Shown piece by piece: positions 45,201 through 54,600 of a stretch of DNA of 64,000 nucleotides. Made by a program: the position numbers and the translations under genes. This stretch comes from an uncultured Bacteroidales bacterium (GTDB taxonomy: Bacteria > Bacteroidota > Bacteroidia > Bacteroidales > P3), in the NCBI GenBank assembly GCA_947175635.1, contig CAMWNM010000003.1, forward strand, positions 1 through 64,000, written 5' to 3'. Numbering within the stretch: the first letter of the stretch is position 1; the number at the start of each line of letters is the position of its first letter. The notes beneath the pieces were generated by a model. It did no database searches. It was not told the origin of the DNA and saw only the letters and a program-made list of their open reading frames with translations.

Positions 45201-48200
45201 ATGCCGTTTCTGCTCTTTATGCCGACGGCACCGAATCGGCCTTGAGCCATGAGGCGGAAGTCTCCATCGAGGTAGGGATTGCCTGCTATGCACCTTTCGA
45301 CCTGGTTGCCTCCAACGTACAGAATAAATCTATCGCTTTGCGCTGGAAAGACCCATCGGAAGTGGGTACCCAAGCAACCACCCTGCGTTGGGACAACGGC
45401 AAAAACACCAACGGAATCTCCGGCCCCGGAGATTTTGTAGCCGCGGCTTCCTGGGCACCGCAAGACCTGACACCTTACCGGAATATGCTTTTGCAAGAGG
45501 TAAGCTTTGTTCCCAAAACCGCGCTTGCCGCCTACTCCATCCTGATTTATGAAAACGATGCCGAAGTACAGCGCCAAGCGGTGGATGCCAAAGACATAAC
45601 CGTAGATGAATTCGTTACGGTAAACTTGGAAAAAGCCTACCGGATCGATGCCGGAAAAACACTGAAAGTGGGCGTGGAGGTAAAATACACTACCGCAGAC
45701 ATAGCCTTGGCCATAGGAGTGGACGGAGGTCCCTCCGTTCCCGAAAAAGGCAACTGGATCTACATGCGCGATTATGGTTGGTTCACCATCGCTTCGGTAG
45801 GGCTGTCTGACGCCAACTTCAATATCGCCCTGGGCCTGGCCCCCAGAACGGAAAGCGAATCGCCTGCCAACGGATTCAATATCTACCGCGACGGAACCAA
45901 AATCAACACCGCTCCGGTAACCGAATGCACCTACAGCGATCCCGTTGCGGAACCGGGTATTTACAGTTATAGCGTAAGCGCTCTTCACGACAACGGGGAA
46001 TCTTACCCCTGCGAACCGGTACTTGCCCGGATCGTGGATATTTCCGCGCACAATGCACCCGAAGACCTTTCGGCCAACATATCGATGAACCGGCAGGTTT
46101 CCTTGCGCTGGAACTATCCCAACACCCGAATGTCTTCCCAATCCAAGGCGGCCGAATACAAGCCATTGGGATACATCGGTCACTTCAACGCGCTTCAACC
46201 CAATGAATCGGCGGTTGTTACCGACGGACAATACATCTACACATCCCACCGCAACCGCAACGGCGAGTTCCACAAATACGACATGGCCGGCAATTTCATC
46301 GAAACCTTCCAGATAGCCGATGCAGGCGCCGTTACCGACCTTACCTACGACGGCCGGTATTTCTACGCTTGCGGCGCCGGCACCACACTGTATTGCCTCG
46401 ACTTCGAGACCCGCCGCATCGTAAACCGGATGACCGTTACCGAAACGGCGCGCCACCTCACCTATATCCCCGACTTGGACAACGGCAAGGGCGGTTTTGA
46501 ACTCGGCGACTGGACCAGTTCGGTGTTCGTGAACATGGACGGCACCTTTATCGGCAACGGATACTCAGGCCTGGACGGTGCTTACGGAGCAGCCTACAAC
46601 GAGGGCAAACTCTACTATGCGCAACAAGGCGGGGCAGGCTTATGCGAAGTGATGGAACTGGATTACGCCACCCTCTCCCCCACCGGAAACAGTGCGGATT
46701 TCAGCGATTCCAAGACGCTGAACCTGGCCGAAGGCACCCGTTCGGGCGGTCTTGACCTCTATATCGCGCCCAACGGTACGGCAACGCTTTTGCTTGTTCT
46801 CCAGCAACCCGCACCCGACCTCAACAAGATTGTGTTTGTGGAAGCCGACAGAACGCCTTACGTATCGGGTTTCAACCTATACCGCGACGGAACCAGAATC
46901 AATACCGGGGAAATCCTCAATAGAGAATATGCCGATGCGTTGAATACGCCGGGCACTTACAGCTACACGGTTTCAGCCATCTATCTGGACGGTGTGGAAA
47001 GTCCCGAAAGCGCCCCCTTGGCCGTTACCATCGTGGCCCCCACCCACTGCGAAGCCCCGGTTGACGTGAATGCCATAGCCCAAAAGCGGGATGTACGCCT
47101 GCAATGGACATCTGTCATCGATAGGGAAAACCGCGGCGATGACCTCGAATCCTACAATCACCTTGCTTCCGGAACGGTAGGTAATTGGAAAACCATAGAC
47201 GGCGACGGCAGAGAAGTATATTTCTCCGATGATTTCGCTTTCCTCGGAATGGGGGACGCCAAGACGTTCTTTATTCTGGATCAGACCCGTATCGATGCCG
47301 AAAACGGAACATACGCGTTTTCCGGCAACAAATCCTTTGTGGCGGTAGCCGCCTGGAGTTCGGAAGAGGAAATGGCCGTAAGCAACGACTGGATGATCAC
47401 CGAAGCCAAAACCTCGGATGGAAAGGCGGCCAAATGGATTTCGTTCATGGCGCGCGGTCTGCAAGCCGGCTATAAGGAAAATTTCTATGTAGCTTACAGC
47501 ACCATGGGCATGGACACGGCCAATTTCATTCCTTTCACCTCCTTTGCCGAAAGAGTCGATTACCTGTGGACCCGCTACACCTACCTCTTGCCTGAAGATG
47601 CAACCTACGTGGCCATCCACTACACCTCTATCGACGGCCGGGCTTTGTTTATCGACGACGTGGCCATGGGGGCGGAAGCCTGTCCGTTTGAAACGAGAAG
47701 CGACTACGGTTCCGATGAGGAACTTACCGAAGCCGTGGTTGGCTACTACATTTACCGTAACGGCACACGTTTGAACACTGAACCGATAAACGCATGCAGT
47801 TTCTTCGACGGCGGGTTGGCAAACGGCGAATATGCCTACGAAATACAGGCTCTCTACAATACCTCCTGCGAAAGTCAAAAGAGCGCACCGGTAACGGTGA
47901 AAGTGGAATACGAAAATCCTTGCAACGCACCTGCCGGACTAACTGCGAAGGCAACGGGAACAAACGTGGAACTTTCGTGGACGGAACCGCTTTACGATGA
48001 AAACAAGGAACTTACCTACATAAAGGATATGACGCCTGCCGGGTATGCCGGATTTACCGTGGCTTCCACCTACTATCTGGCACAGAAATGGGATACGGCC
48101 GACCTGATGGGCGTTTTCGGCTACCGCATCACGGCTGTGGGCGCCGCCTTTGCCGCCGCACCTTCGGCCCTTTCGTTGCTTATTTACCAAGGAGGAGAGG

Positions 48201-48901
48201 TGATGTATGAACAAGACATCACCGATGACTGCACGGACATGTTCTCCGTATTCACGCTCGACAAACCCTATCAGATCGACTATTCCAAAGACTTGATGGT
48301 GGCTTTCCGCGTTGAAGCCGAAGCGGGCTATCCCAGCCTGATCTATACCGCCGACGTTCCCGACGACGGATACGGCAACCTTTATTCCGACGATGGTAAA
48401 GAGTTCTTCTCCGTTTTCGGTTTATGGAACGGAAACTGGTTTATCGTAATGAGCCTTGAACTCGGATTCCCGCAATCGGGCAGCGATCTGGAAGGCTACC
48501 GCATTTACCGTGACGGCAGCGCCCTTTCGCAAACCTTGATAAAGGACAACACCTATACCGACACGGAACTTGCCAACGGCACCTACCGGTATCAGGTAGC
48601 GGCCGTTTACACAAGTTGCGGTGAAAAAACGGGCAACACGGCCACCGTTACGATAGGTACCGGTAATGAAAAAGAAGAAGCGTTCCTGATTTCCATCTGG
48701 CCGAACCCCGCGCACAACACAGTCTGGGTTTCGGGCGAATACGGCAAACTGGAAATTCTGGATATGCACGGCAAGGTTCGTCTTGGCAAAGAAGCCGGTA
48801 AAGACGGTAGCCTCGATATCAGCCATCTCGCCGCCGGCGTGTACTTCATACGCATCGAAACAACCGGTGGACAGCAAGTAAGGAAATTGATCGTTTGGTA
48901 A
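42224..48901 (+). CDS. Giant gingipain-type adhesin with Fn3 modules and type IX sorting domain
   Basis: A 2225-residue surface protein with signal peptide (1-24). Cleaved-adhesin-like jelly rolls are at about 60-240, 319-480 and 1636-1813 (each ends near ALFIDDVAI or similar). A carboxypeptidase-regulatory domain is at 487-562. Two propeller-like stretches are at 626-870 and about 1310-1530. Six Fn3-like modules carry the signature GFNxYRDGTxINT and end in YSVSALxxNG. A sorting domain (about 2153-2225, ISIWPNPAHNTVWV, GVYFIRIETTGG, KLIVW) closes the protein. The modules resemble the haemagglutinin/adhesin parts of Porphyromonas gingipains, without any protease. It probably binds host or polymer ligands. 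Confidence 0.92.
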   Translation: MKMRNYRITALLLLFGIGCPVFSQTVPSPQDCTPEVTQIRDNKVSLVWNNVEPTYGILDGFEEHEDFAINSPGKVGWSYLDMDNDNTYNIGDYIYENAGRPMAFQIWVPSKTIPAYPYEKAMPHTGNKCLVSMATITDKRNDWLISPDLSSFAFTDNITLSFWARSISSSYGTETVKIAYSLTDKDLSSFTFLNNGLTTEIPASSTAHPGMYYFSFSIPKEARYVAINCVTDGGQALFIDDVAIATNRVMPNKAAPNYLTGFNVYRDGVKVNTALITEHAYTDEVDVYGMHEYRIESVFETGDPVKGKALEVDVPNIHLLPFVETFESYSFETNFWETSCPEDCPNDGCWWKLGFRDEGLIDESAEFYPSAQLKDYSDYCLVSMEFDATSLSEVMLCYDLSLYAYSGGTTHEVMAVEVLSGDEWVKVAEHSNDKGSFSYTRFYSDISTLVAGKKFKIRFNAKGENAYSIISWYIGYVRLYEKAQADVSGTVLCGTEPVEGATLLFTSPENDVYSTLTAADGTYSITGMDASRYALSATLTGYNPYTDTLEIAKGSETVDVSMTRPRIGMDASARTHTLAAESMETGSISLQNTGNGHARISLWTDYADKRVSAAPALKPIKTFNTSNILQAAIGFDGEYFYLARSDEYAGDALIYKYDKENNFLGTFMPNIHVRRYFGMAFDGENFYTANGDNIIRIFNMRDGIQLGEIASGIEGICHITYDEAQDAFWVGSLNTLALVDKNGRTLVEEVTFNSEEVLFSGVAYDPYFKDGPCLWIMDRSRGNNPLSAYTKAVIRRIDLASMQLKDDYAFPCDKLPGFRYGGDDMNGLVWGEGLFGSSRYREGHFVLMGVINANPGLVGIIDMYEVADWLQIKDGYTLSMEADGNRSVSYTVDASGMLENETHEATVILRLDPYSEPLRFEVTANVNAKAPYARPLALTATTENDQTARLAWQAPDATQTPGSYNIYRNGEKIASSSTLAYTDNNLKAGEYTYAVSALYADGTESALSHEAEVSIEVGIACYAPFDLVASNVQNKSIALRWKDPSEVGTQATTLRWDNGKNTNGISGPGDFVAAASWAPQDLTPYRNMLLQEVSFVPKTALAAYSILIYENDAEVQRQAVDAKDITVDEFVTVNLEKAYRIDAGKTLKVGVEVKYTTADIALAIGVDGGPSVPEKGNWIYMRDYGWFTIASVGLSDANFNIALGLAPRTESESPANGFNIYRDGTKINTAPVTECTYSDPVAEPGIYSYSVSALHDNGESYPCEPVLARIVDISAHNAPEDLSANISMNRQVSLRWNYPNTRMSSQSKAAEYKPLGYIGHFNALQPNESAVVTDGQYIYTSHRNRNGEFHKYDMAGNFIETFQIADAGAVTDLTYDGRYFYACGAGTTLYCLDFETRRIVNRMTVTETARHLTYIPDLDNGKGGFELGDWTSSVFVNMDGTFIGNGYSGLDGAYGAAYNEGKLYYAQQGGAGLCEVMELDYATLSPTGNSADFSDSKTLNLAEGTRSGGLDLYIAPNGTATLLLVLQQPAPDLNKIVFVEADRTPYVSGFNLYRDGTRINTGEILNREYADALNTPGTYSYTVSAIYLDGVESPESAPLAVTIVAPTHCEAPVDVNAIAQKRDVRLQWTSVIDRENRGDDLESYNHLASGTVGNWKTIDGDGREVYFSDDFAFLGMGDAKTFFILDQTRIDAENGTYAFSGNKSFVAVAAWSSEEEMAVSNDWMITEAKTSDGKAAKWISFMARGLQAGYKENFYVAYSTMGMDTANFIPFTSFAERVDYLWTRYTYLLPEDATYVAIHYTSIDGRALFIDDVAMGAEACPFETRSDYGSDEELTEAVVGYYIYRNGTRLNTEPINACSFFDGGLANGEYAYEIQALYNTSCESQKSAPVTVKVEYENPCNAPAGLTAKATGTNVELSWTEPLYDENKELTYIKDMTPAGYAGFTVASTYYLAQKWDTADLMGVFGYRITAVGAAFAAAPSALSLLIYQGGEVMYEQDITDDCTDMFSVFTLDKPYQIDYSKDLMVAFRVEAEAGYPSLIYTADVPDDGYGNLYSDDGKEFFSVFGLWNGNWFIVMSLELGFPQSGSDLEGYRIYRDGSALSQTLIKDNTYTDTELANGTYRYQVAAVYTSCGEKTGNTATVTIGTGNEKEEAFLISIWPNPAHNTVWVSGEYGKLEILDMHGKVRLGKEAGKDGSLDISHLAAGVYFIRIETTGGQQVRKLIVW

Positions 48902-48916
48902 TTAGGGTAAAACAAT

Positions 48917-48949
48917 AAATAAACCGGCGCGACACACGCCGGTTTATTT
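48917..48949 (+). terminator. Strong hairpin after the giant adhesin
   Basis: A 13-bp perfect stem (AAATAAACCGGCG, 48917-48929, with CGCCGGTTTATTT, 48937-48949) around a 7-base loop, 16 bases after the stop. Read in either direction it ends in an A/T-rich stem base. Confidence 0.75.
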
Positions 48950-48950
48950 C

Positions 48951-48995
48951 CCCCGCTGCGGAGTTCATCGAACTTCTGCAGCGGGGTTTTTATTT
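48951..48995 (+). terminator. Second tandem terminator after the giant adhesin
   Basis: CCCCGCTGC (48951-48959) pairs with GCAGCGGGG (48978-48986). The inner GAGTTC / GAAC-TC stem continues it, and a T-run (TTTTTATTTT) follows. It lies one base after the previous hairpin, so the adhesin gene has two stacked terminators. Confidence 0.85.
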
Positions 48996-49020
48996 TACGG
49001 ATGCCGATAATTGACAGAAA

Positions 49021-49115
49021 GCCATGGCAAGGCTGTAGCGCAAAAGCCAAGCTTTCCCGGATTATTGCCGGGGCGATTAAGCATCGGTTGAAAACCAACG
49101 CTGCCTGCCGAGCGT
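49021..49115 (-). repeat. Diverged copy D of the intergenic repeat
   Basis: Read on the minus strand, the segments CGTTGGTTTTCAACCGA, TCGCCCCGGCA and GCTTGGCTTTTGCGCT follow in the order and spacing seen in copy B (15.27-15.35 kb), with a few mismatches. It lies between two convergent genes, so it is not in a promoter. Confidence 0.65.
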
Positions 49116-49186
49116 ATAAAGAACGGAAAACACAATCTTTCGGGAAACAACAAGCGGCCTCAGAGAAATCCCCGGCCGGCAGACAT

Positions 49187-50392
49187 CTATCGGCGGAGCT
49201 TCCCGCCGGCAAAAGCAATCGAGAACGCCAGGGCGGCTATCATGGCAAAAACCCAGCGAAGTCCGATCCATTGCGCCAGATGCCCGATTATCGGAGGTCC
49301 TATCACAAAACCGAAAAAGCCGATGGTGGAAACGGCATTGATGGCCCGCCCCACCACCACGCCTTTATGGCGCGACACCACGCCGTAGCAGACAGGCACG
49401 ATGGAAGAAACGCCCACGCCCACCATAGCCGCGCCGATGGTGGCCGGAATCAAATGATGGGCAAATACGATAAGTATATAGCCATGGGCGGTTAAAAGGC
49501 CGTTGATCCGCATCAAGGTAGCCGCGCCGAAACGGTTCACCACCCTATCGGCCAGAAAGCGGCACACGGCCATGGCCAGCATACAGGCTGTGTAACCCAT
49601 GCGGATCCGGGTTTCATCCACATGCAGAATCTGGTCAAAATACACCGCACTCCAATCGTACATCGCCCCTTCGCAGAACATACCGCCGAAAGCCAGAAAG
49701 CCCAACAACAGCACGAAGCTGTCCATTCCCTTGAATATATTGAAAGTAGGTTTGCTATCGGCGGACGCTTCGGAAACGATATCCTGCCTCAAGGTATAGG
49801 GATTCAGGAAAATCACCACCAGAAGCCCCATAGCCAACACACAAAGGTAGTGATAGAAAGGTATCACCGAACGGGCGGCCATCAGGGTTCCGAGCAAGCC
49901 GGCCACAAAACCGGCCAGACTCCACAGACCATGAAATGTAGCCATAATGCTGCGTCCATAGAGTTTTTCCACCCCCACGGCCTGCGTATTTACCGAAAGG
50001 TTGTGCAGATTGGCCAAAAGTCCCAGCAGAAACAACACGAAAGCGAAGACCCATACCGCATAAGGAGGCATCGGGCCTTGCGGTGCGGCCAATAAAGGAA
50101 CGGCCCCCAGGCAAACGAGCGTAAAGGGATAAAGCAACGCGGCCGCGAGCAAAGAACGGCGGCTAGTGAATCGCTCCACCCAATATCCCGAAAGCGGCAC
50201 GCCCAGAAGCTGCCCTAAAGGAAAGGCCAGCAACAGGGTGCCCAAAGCACCGTCGCTAAGGGAGAAAACGGCCTTGAAATCGGGAATCCGGGCCGCCCAA
50301 CTGGCAAAAGTGAATCCCTGAAGAAAAAAGAATGTGCCTATCGCTATTCTGTAACAGCGCTTCGGTATGGTTGAACTACTTTCCTTTGTCAT
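49187..50392 (-). CDS. MFS transporter
   Basis: A 401-residue major facilitator with twelve membrane helices. Family traits are FASWAARIPDFKAVFSLSDG near residue 28, GVPLSGYWVERF between helices 2 and 3, and a second half starting near FNIFKGMDSFVLLLGF. This pattern fits the YbjJ-like subgroup of sugar or drug carriers, but the substrate cannot be told. It is flanked on both sides by repeat copies D and E. The start is Met 50392, about 180 bases after a TATCTTTG box. Confidence 0.92.
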   Translation of the reverse strand: MTKESSSTIPKRCYRIAIGTFFFLQGFTFASWAARIPDFKAVFSLSDGALGTLLLAFPLGQLLGVPLSGYWVERFTSRRSLLAAALLYPFTLVCLGAVPLLAAPQGPMPPYAVWVFAFVLFLLGLLANLHNLSVNTQAVGVEKLYGRSIMATFHGLWSLAGFVAGLLGTLMAARSVIPFYHYLCVLAMGLLVVIFLNPYTLRQDIVSEASADSKPTFNIFKGMDSFVLLLGFLAFGGMFCEGAMYDWSAVYFDQILHVDETRIRMGYTACMLAMAVCRFLADRVVNRFGAATLMRINGLLTAHGYILIVFAHHLIPATIGAAMVGVGVSSIVPVCYGVVSRHKGVVVGRAINAVSTIGFFGFVIGPPIIGHLAQWIGLRWVFAMIAALAFSIAFAGGKLRR

Positions 50393-50451
50393 GGTTACGG
50401 TGAATCAAATTATCGGAAATACAATTAAAAGAAAGAAGGTAACTTTCAACT

Positions 50452-50488
50452 GCCTTGGCTCAAGCCAAGTGTGCTTGGATGCTACCGG
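50452..50488 (-). repeat. Short copy E of the intergenic repeat core
   Basis: On the minus strand, ATCCAAGCACACTTGGCTT (50462-50480) matches the palindromic core of copy B with one mismatch in 19. Flanking arms are not conserved. It also overlaps CTTGGC-TCAA-GCCAAG, an extra small hairpin. It lies in the leader of the MFS gene and points towards it. Confidence 0.6.
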
Positions 50489-50573
50489 TAGGTTTCCTTC
50501 ATTCCATGGAGTGGCCGTCAAGCAGATTCCGAAAACAACGGAAACTGCCCGCATACCGCCCTGCCGGCGGGGC

Positions 50574-50601
50574 AAAGATACCGGAAATTTCGCTATCTTC
50601 G
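50574..50601. promoter_or_regulatory. Back-to-back promoter boxes for MFS (minus) and EamA (plus) genes
   Basis: TATCTTTG on the minus strand (50574-50581) and TATCTTCG on the plus strand (50594-50601, one base off) are 12 bases apart. They predict a leader of about 180 bases for the MFS gene and about 17 for the EamA gene. Confidence 0.45.
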
Positions 50602-50624
50602 GCCCTCTTTATGATTTTTCAATC

Positions 50625-51560
50625 ATGGGCAACAACAAGGCAAAAGGATATATTCTGGGGGCATTGGCGGCGGCCACTTACGGTATGAATCCGCTTTTTA
50701 CACTGCCTCTTTATGCGGCAGGTATGGAACCTGATTCGGTACTGTTCTACCGCTATGTGCTGGCGTTGCCTGTGTTGGGCATCCTGCTCAAGGCCCGGGG
50801 GCGGAGTTTCTGCCTCCGCAAAGGCGATTTGTTTCCCTTGACCTGCATGGGATTCTTACTGGCGCTCTCTTCGGTGGCGCTATTCTACAGCTACCGTTAC
50901 ATGGACGCCGGCATCGCTTCCACCCTGCTTTTCATCTATCCGGTGCTGGTGGCCGTGGGAATGGCCGTTTTCTTTAAGGAAAAAACAGGGCCTGTCACTG
51001 TTTTCAGTATCCTGACAACAATATTCGGCGTGGGATTACTTTGCCGTAACGGAGAGGGTGGCACCTTAAGCCTTACAGGCATCGGATTGGTGATGGCCTC
51101 TTCGGTTTCCTACGCAATGTATATCGTGTCTGTCAACCGTATCCGCCGGCTCAAAGAGATGCCCACCATCGTAATGTCGTTCTACATGCTTTCGTGCAGC
51201 AGCGTTTTCCTGTTTTTCCTCGTGGGCTGCGGTACCCGTTTGCAGATGGTACCGCACTGGTATCAATGGGGGTATCTGCTTTGCCTGTCGCTGTTGCCCA
51301 CCGTGGTGTCTTTTTTGGCCACCACGCAGGCCATCCATTACATCGGCCCCACCCCCACGGCCATTCTGGGTGCTTTGGAACCGGTAACAGCCGTATGTTT
51401 CGGCGTGCTTCTGTTCCATGAACGCATGACGCCCCGTATCTTTTTAGGTATCGTTTTGATCATATCCGCCGTTACCCTTATCGTTGCCCAATCTTCCCTG
51501 GCATCGTACATGGTGCGTTTCCGTAAACTGTTTCCCCGGCTGTCGAAAAAGAAAGCGTAA
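50625..51560 (+). CDS. EamA-family (DMT) transporter, second copy
   Basis: A 311-residue ten-helix membrane protein with two EamA repeats (about residues 8-140 and 150-285). Visible marks are LAAATYGMNPLFTLPL, FYSYRYMDAGIASTLLFIYP near 90, and GPTPTAILGALEPVTAV near 245. It is not closely similar to the transporter at 34.8 kb, so it is a separate subfamily. The Met at 50625 begins the first helix; longer frames reach into the divergent MFS gene. The C-terminus is basic. Substrate unknown. Confidence 0.92.
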   Translation: MGNNKAKGYILGALAAATYGMNPLFTLPLYAAGMEPDSVLFYRYVLALPVLGILLKARGRSFCLRKGDLFPLTCMGFLLALSSVALFYSYRYMDAGIASTLLFIYPVLVAVGMAVFFKEKTGPVTVFSILTTIFGVGLLCRNGEGGTLSLTGIGLVMASSVSYAMYIVSVNRIRRLKEMPTIVMSFYMLSCSSVFLFFLVGCGTRLQMVPHWYQWGYLLCLSLLPTVVSFLATTQAIHYIGPTPTAILGALEPVTAVCFGVLLFHERMTPRIFLGIVLIISAVTLIVAQSSLASYMVRFRKLFPRLSKKKA

Positions 51561-51579
51561 GAAGCCAGCGGCCTCCTCT

Positions 51580-51622
51580 CTGCCTCGGATGCCAAGCCAC
51601 GCGGGCGTAAGCAAAAAAAACG
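51580..51622 (+). repeat. Possible decayed copy F of the intergenic repeat
   Basis: GCCTCGG, then CCAAGCcACGC, then GTAAGC and AAAAAACGT occur in the order of copy B, before ileS and pointing towards it. Similarity is weak and may be chance. Confidence 0.3.
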
Positions 51623-51643
51623 TAAATTTGCGATTTAACTTTG
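51623..51643 (+). promoter_or_regulatory. Two overlapping -7 boxes before ileS
   Basis: TAAATTTG (51623-51630) and TAACTTTG (51636-51643) are both perfect TAnnTTTG matches, 22-43 bases before the ileS ATG. Confidence 0.5.
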
Positions 51644-51665
51644 AACCGGCATCAATTTTGCAACA

Positions 51666-54600
51666 ATGACCAAATACACCGAATATACGCAACTCAACCT
51701 CTCCCAGATCGGAGAAAGCGTACGGAAATACTGGGAAGAGAACCACTGCTTCGAACAGAGCCTCAAGAACCGCGAGGGGCATCCCGATTTCGTTTTTTAT
51801 GAAGGACCTCCCTCGGCCAACGGCGTGCCGGGCATCCACCATGTGATGGCGCGTACCATCAAGGATATTTTCTGTCGCTACAAAACCCTGAAAGGCTTCA
51901 ACGTACAGCGTAAGGCCGGCTGGGACACCCACGGGCTGCCCGTGGAACTGGGCGTGGAAAAGACTCTGGGTATCACCAAAGAAGATATCGGCAAGAAGAT
52001 AAGCGTGGAAGAATACAACGCCGCCTGCCGCAAAGAGGTGATGAAATACAAGGACCTTTGGGATGAACTCACCCGCAGGATGGGCTATTGGGTGGATCTG
52101 GAGCATCCTTATATCACCTTTACCAACAAATACATCGAAAGCGTCTGGTTTCTGCTGAAAGAACTCTATCGGAAAGACCTGCTCTACAAAGGCTATTCGA
52201 TACAGCCTTTTTCACCCGCGGCGGGAACGGGGCTGAGCACCCACGAACTGAACCAGCCCGGTTGCTACCGCAACGTGAAGGACAACACGCTCACGGCGCA
52301 GTTCAAAGTAATCCGCAACAAGGAATCCGAACCTTTCTTTGCCAAGGCCAGGAATCCGCTCTATATCATGGCCTGGACCACCACGCCCTGGACGCTTCCG
52401 TCCAATACCGCCCTTTGCGTGGGGCCCGGCATCGACTACGTGGAAGTGAATACCTTCAATCCTTATACAGGGCTGCCCATCACCGTAATTTTGGGCAAAG
52501 ACCGCCTAAACGCCTATTTTCCCGAAAAGAACGCGGCCTTGGACATGAACGGCTACAAAGAAGGCGACAAGGACATTCCCTTTGAAGTTGTGGCCGAGTT
52601 CAAGGGCAAAGACATGGTAGGCATGCGCTACGAACAGCTGATGCCCTACATCCAGCCCACCGACGGAGATGCGTTCCGTGTTATCGGCGGCGACTTCGTC
52701 ACCACCGAAGACGGTACGGGCATCGTGCATATCGCCCCCTCTTTCGGTGCCGACGACTTCAAGGTAGGCAAGCAAAACGGCATAGGCTCGCTCTGTCTGG
52801 TTGACCGTCAGGGCAAATTTGTGGAAGGCATGGGCGAATTTTCGGGACGTTTTGTAAAACCGCAATACGAACCCGGCTACGATCCCAAAACCACGGTACC
52901 GGTGGATGTTGATATCATCGTGAAACTCAAGAAAGAGAACCTTGCTTTCCGTGCCGAAAAGCACGAACACTCCTATCCGCACTGCTGGCGTACCGACAAG
53001 CCTATCATCTACTATCCGCTCGACTCGTGGTTTATCCGCACCACGGCCTGCAAAGACAAGATGATAGCACTTAACAAGACCATCAACTGGAAGCCCGAAG
53101 CCACCGGCAGCGGCCGCTTCGGCAACTGGCTCGAAAACCTGCAGGACTGGAACCTTTCGCGCTCTCGCTATTGGGGTACGCCGCTTCCCATCTGGGTGTC
53201 GGAAGACCGCAGCGAACAATGCTGCATCGGTTCGGTATCAGAACTCAAGGCCGAGATAGAAAAGGCCGTAGCGGCCGGCTTCATGGAGAAGAATCCCTTT
53301 GAAGCGTACAAAGAGGGCGATATGAGCGAGGCCAACTACGAAAGTTTCGACCTGCACCGTCCCTATGTGGATGAAATCGTGCTGGTGTCGCCGTCGGGCA
53401 AAAAGATGTTCCGCGAACCCGACCTTATCGACGTGTGGTTCGACAGCGGTTCCATGCCCTATGCGCAGTTGCACTATCCCTTTGAAAACAAAGAGAAGTT
53501 TTCTCACAACTACCCGGCCGACTTTATCGCCGAAGGCGTGGATCAGACCCGCGGCTGGTTCTTTACCCTGCACGCCATCGCCGGCATGGTGTTCGATTCG
53601 GTGGCCTATAAGAACGTGGTCTCCAACGGGCTTGTACTTGACAAAAACGGCAACAAGATGTCGAAGCGTCTGGGCAATGCCGTGGATCCTTTCCAAACCA
53701 TCGAAAAATACGGCCCCGATGCCACGCGTTGGTATATGATCACCAATTCCCAGCCTTGGGACAACCTTAAGTTCGATACCGAGGGGATTGCCGAAGTGCA
53801 GCGAAAATTCTTCGGAACGCTCTACAATACATACAGTTTCTTTGCCCTCTATGCCAATATCGACGGTTTCACTTATCGGGAGGCCGATGTGGAATACGCC
53901 AAACGGCCCGAAATAGACCGTTGGATCCTCTCCGAACTCAACACCCTTACCGAAAGCGTGGATCAGGCATTCGCCGAATATGAGCCTACCCGTGCCGGAC
54001 GTCTCATCCAGGCGTTCGTGGATGAAAGGCTCAGCAATTGGTATGTGCGCCTGAGCCGTCGCCGTTTTTGGAAAGGCGGTCAGGGCGAAGACAAGATTTC
54101 GGCCTACCAGACGCTTTATTCCTGTTTGCTTACGCTTTCCAAACTTATCGCGCCCATCGCGCCTTTCTTCGCCGAGCGGCTTTACAACGACCTCAACGCC
54201 GTAACGGGCAAGGAAGCCTTTACGTCCGTGCATCTGTGCAACTTCCCCTGCCTGCATCCCGAATGGGCCGACAAGGAGCTGGAAGAGAGAATGCAGCTGG
54301 CGCAGAAAATCTGCTCGTTGGTGCTTTCTTTGCGAAAGAAGCAGAATCTGAAAGTGCGCCAGCCCTTGCGCAAACTGATGTTGCCCGTATTGGACAACCG
54401 TTTCCGCCAAAGGGTGGAATGCGTGCAGGGACTGATTCTTTCGGAAGTGAACGTAAAGGAAATCGACTTCATCACCGATTCCCGTTTCCTGAGCAAGAAA
54501 ATCAAGCCCGACTTCAAGGCCCTCGGCCCCAAATACGGCAAGCTGATGAAATCCATCGCCGCTTTCGTAACCGGAATGGATGCCGACCAGATTGCCGCGC

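Noticed and set aside
43685-46456. A 923-codon minus-strand open frame inside the giant adhesin gene
   Set aside because: It lies opposite repeated Fn3 and adhesin modules that are conserved in the plus frame. Its product has no signal peptide or recognisable domain.
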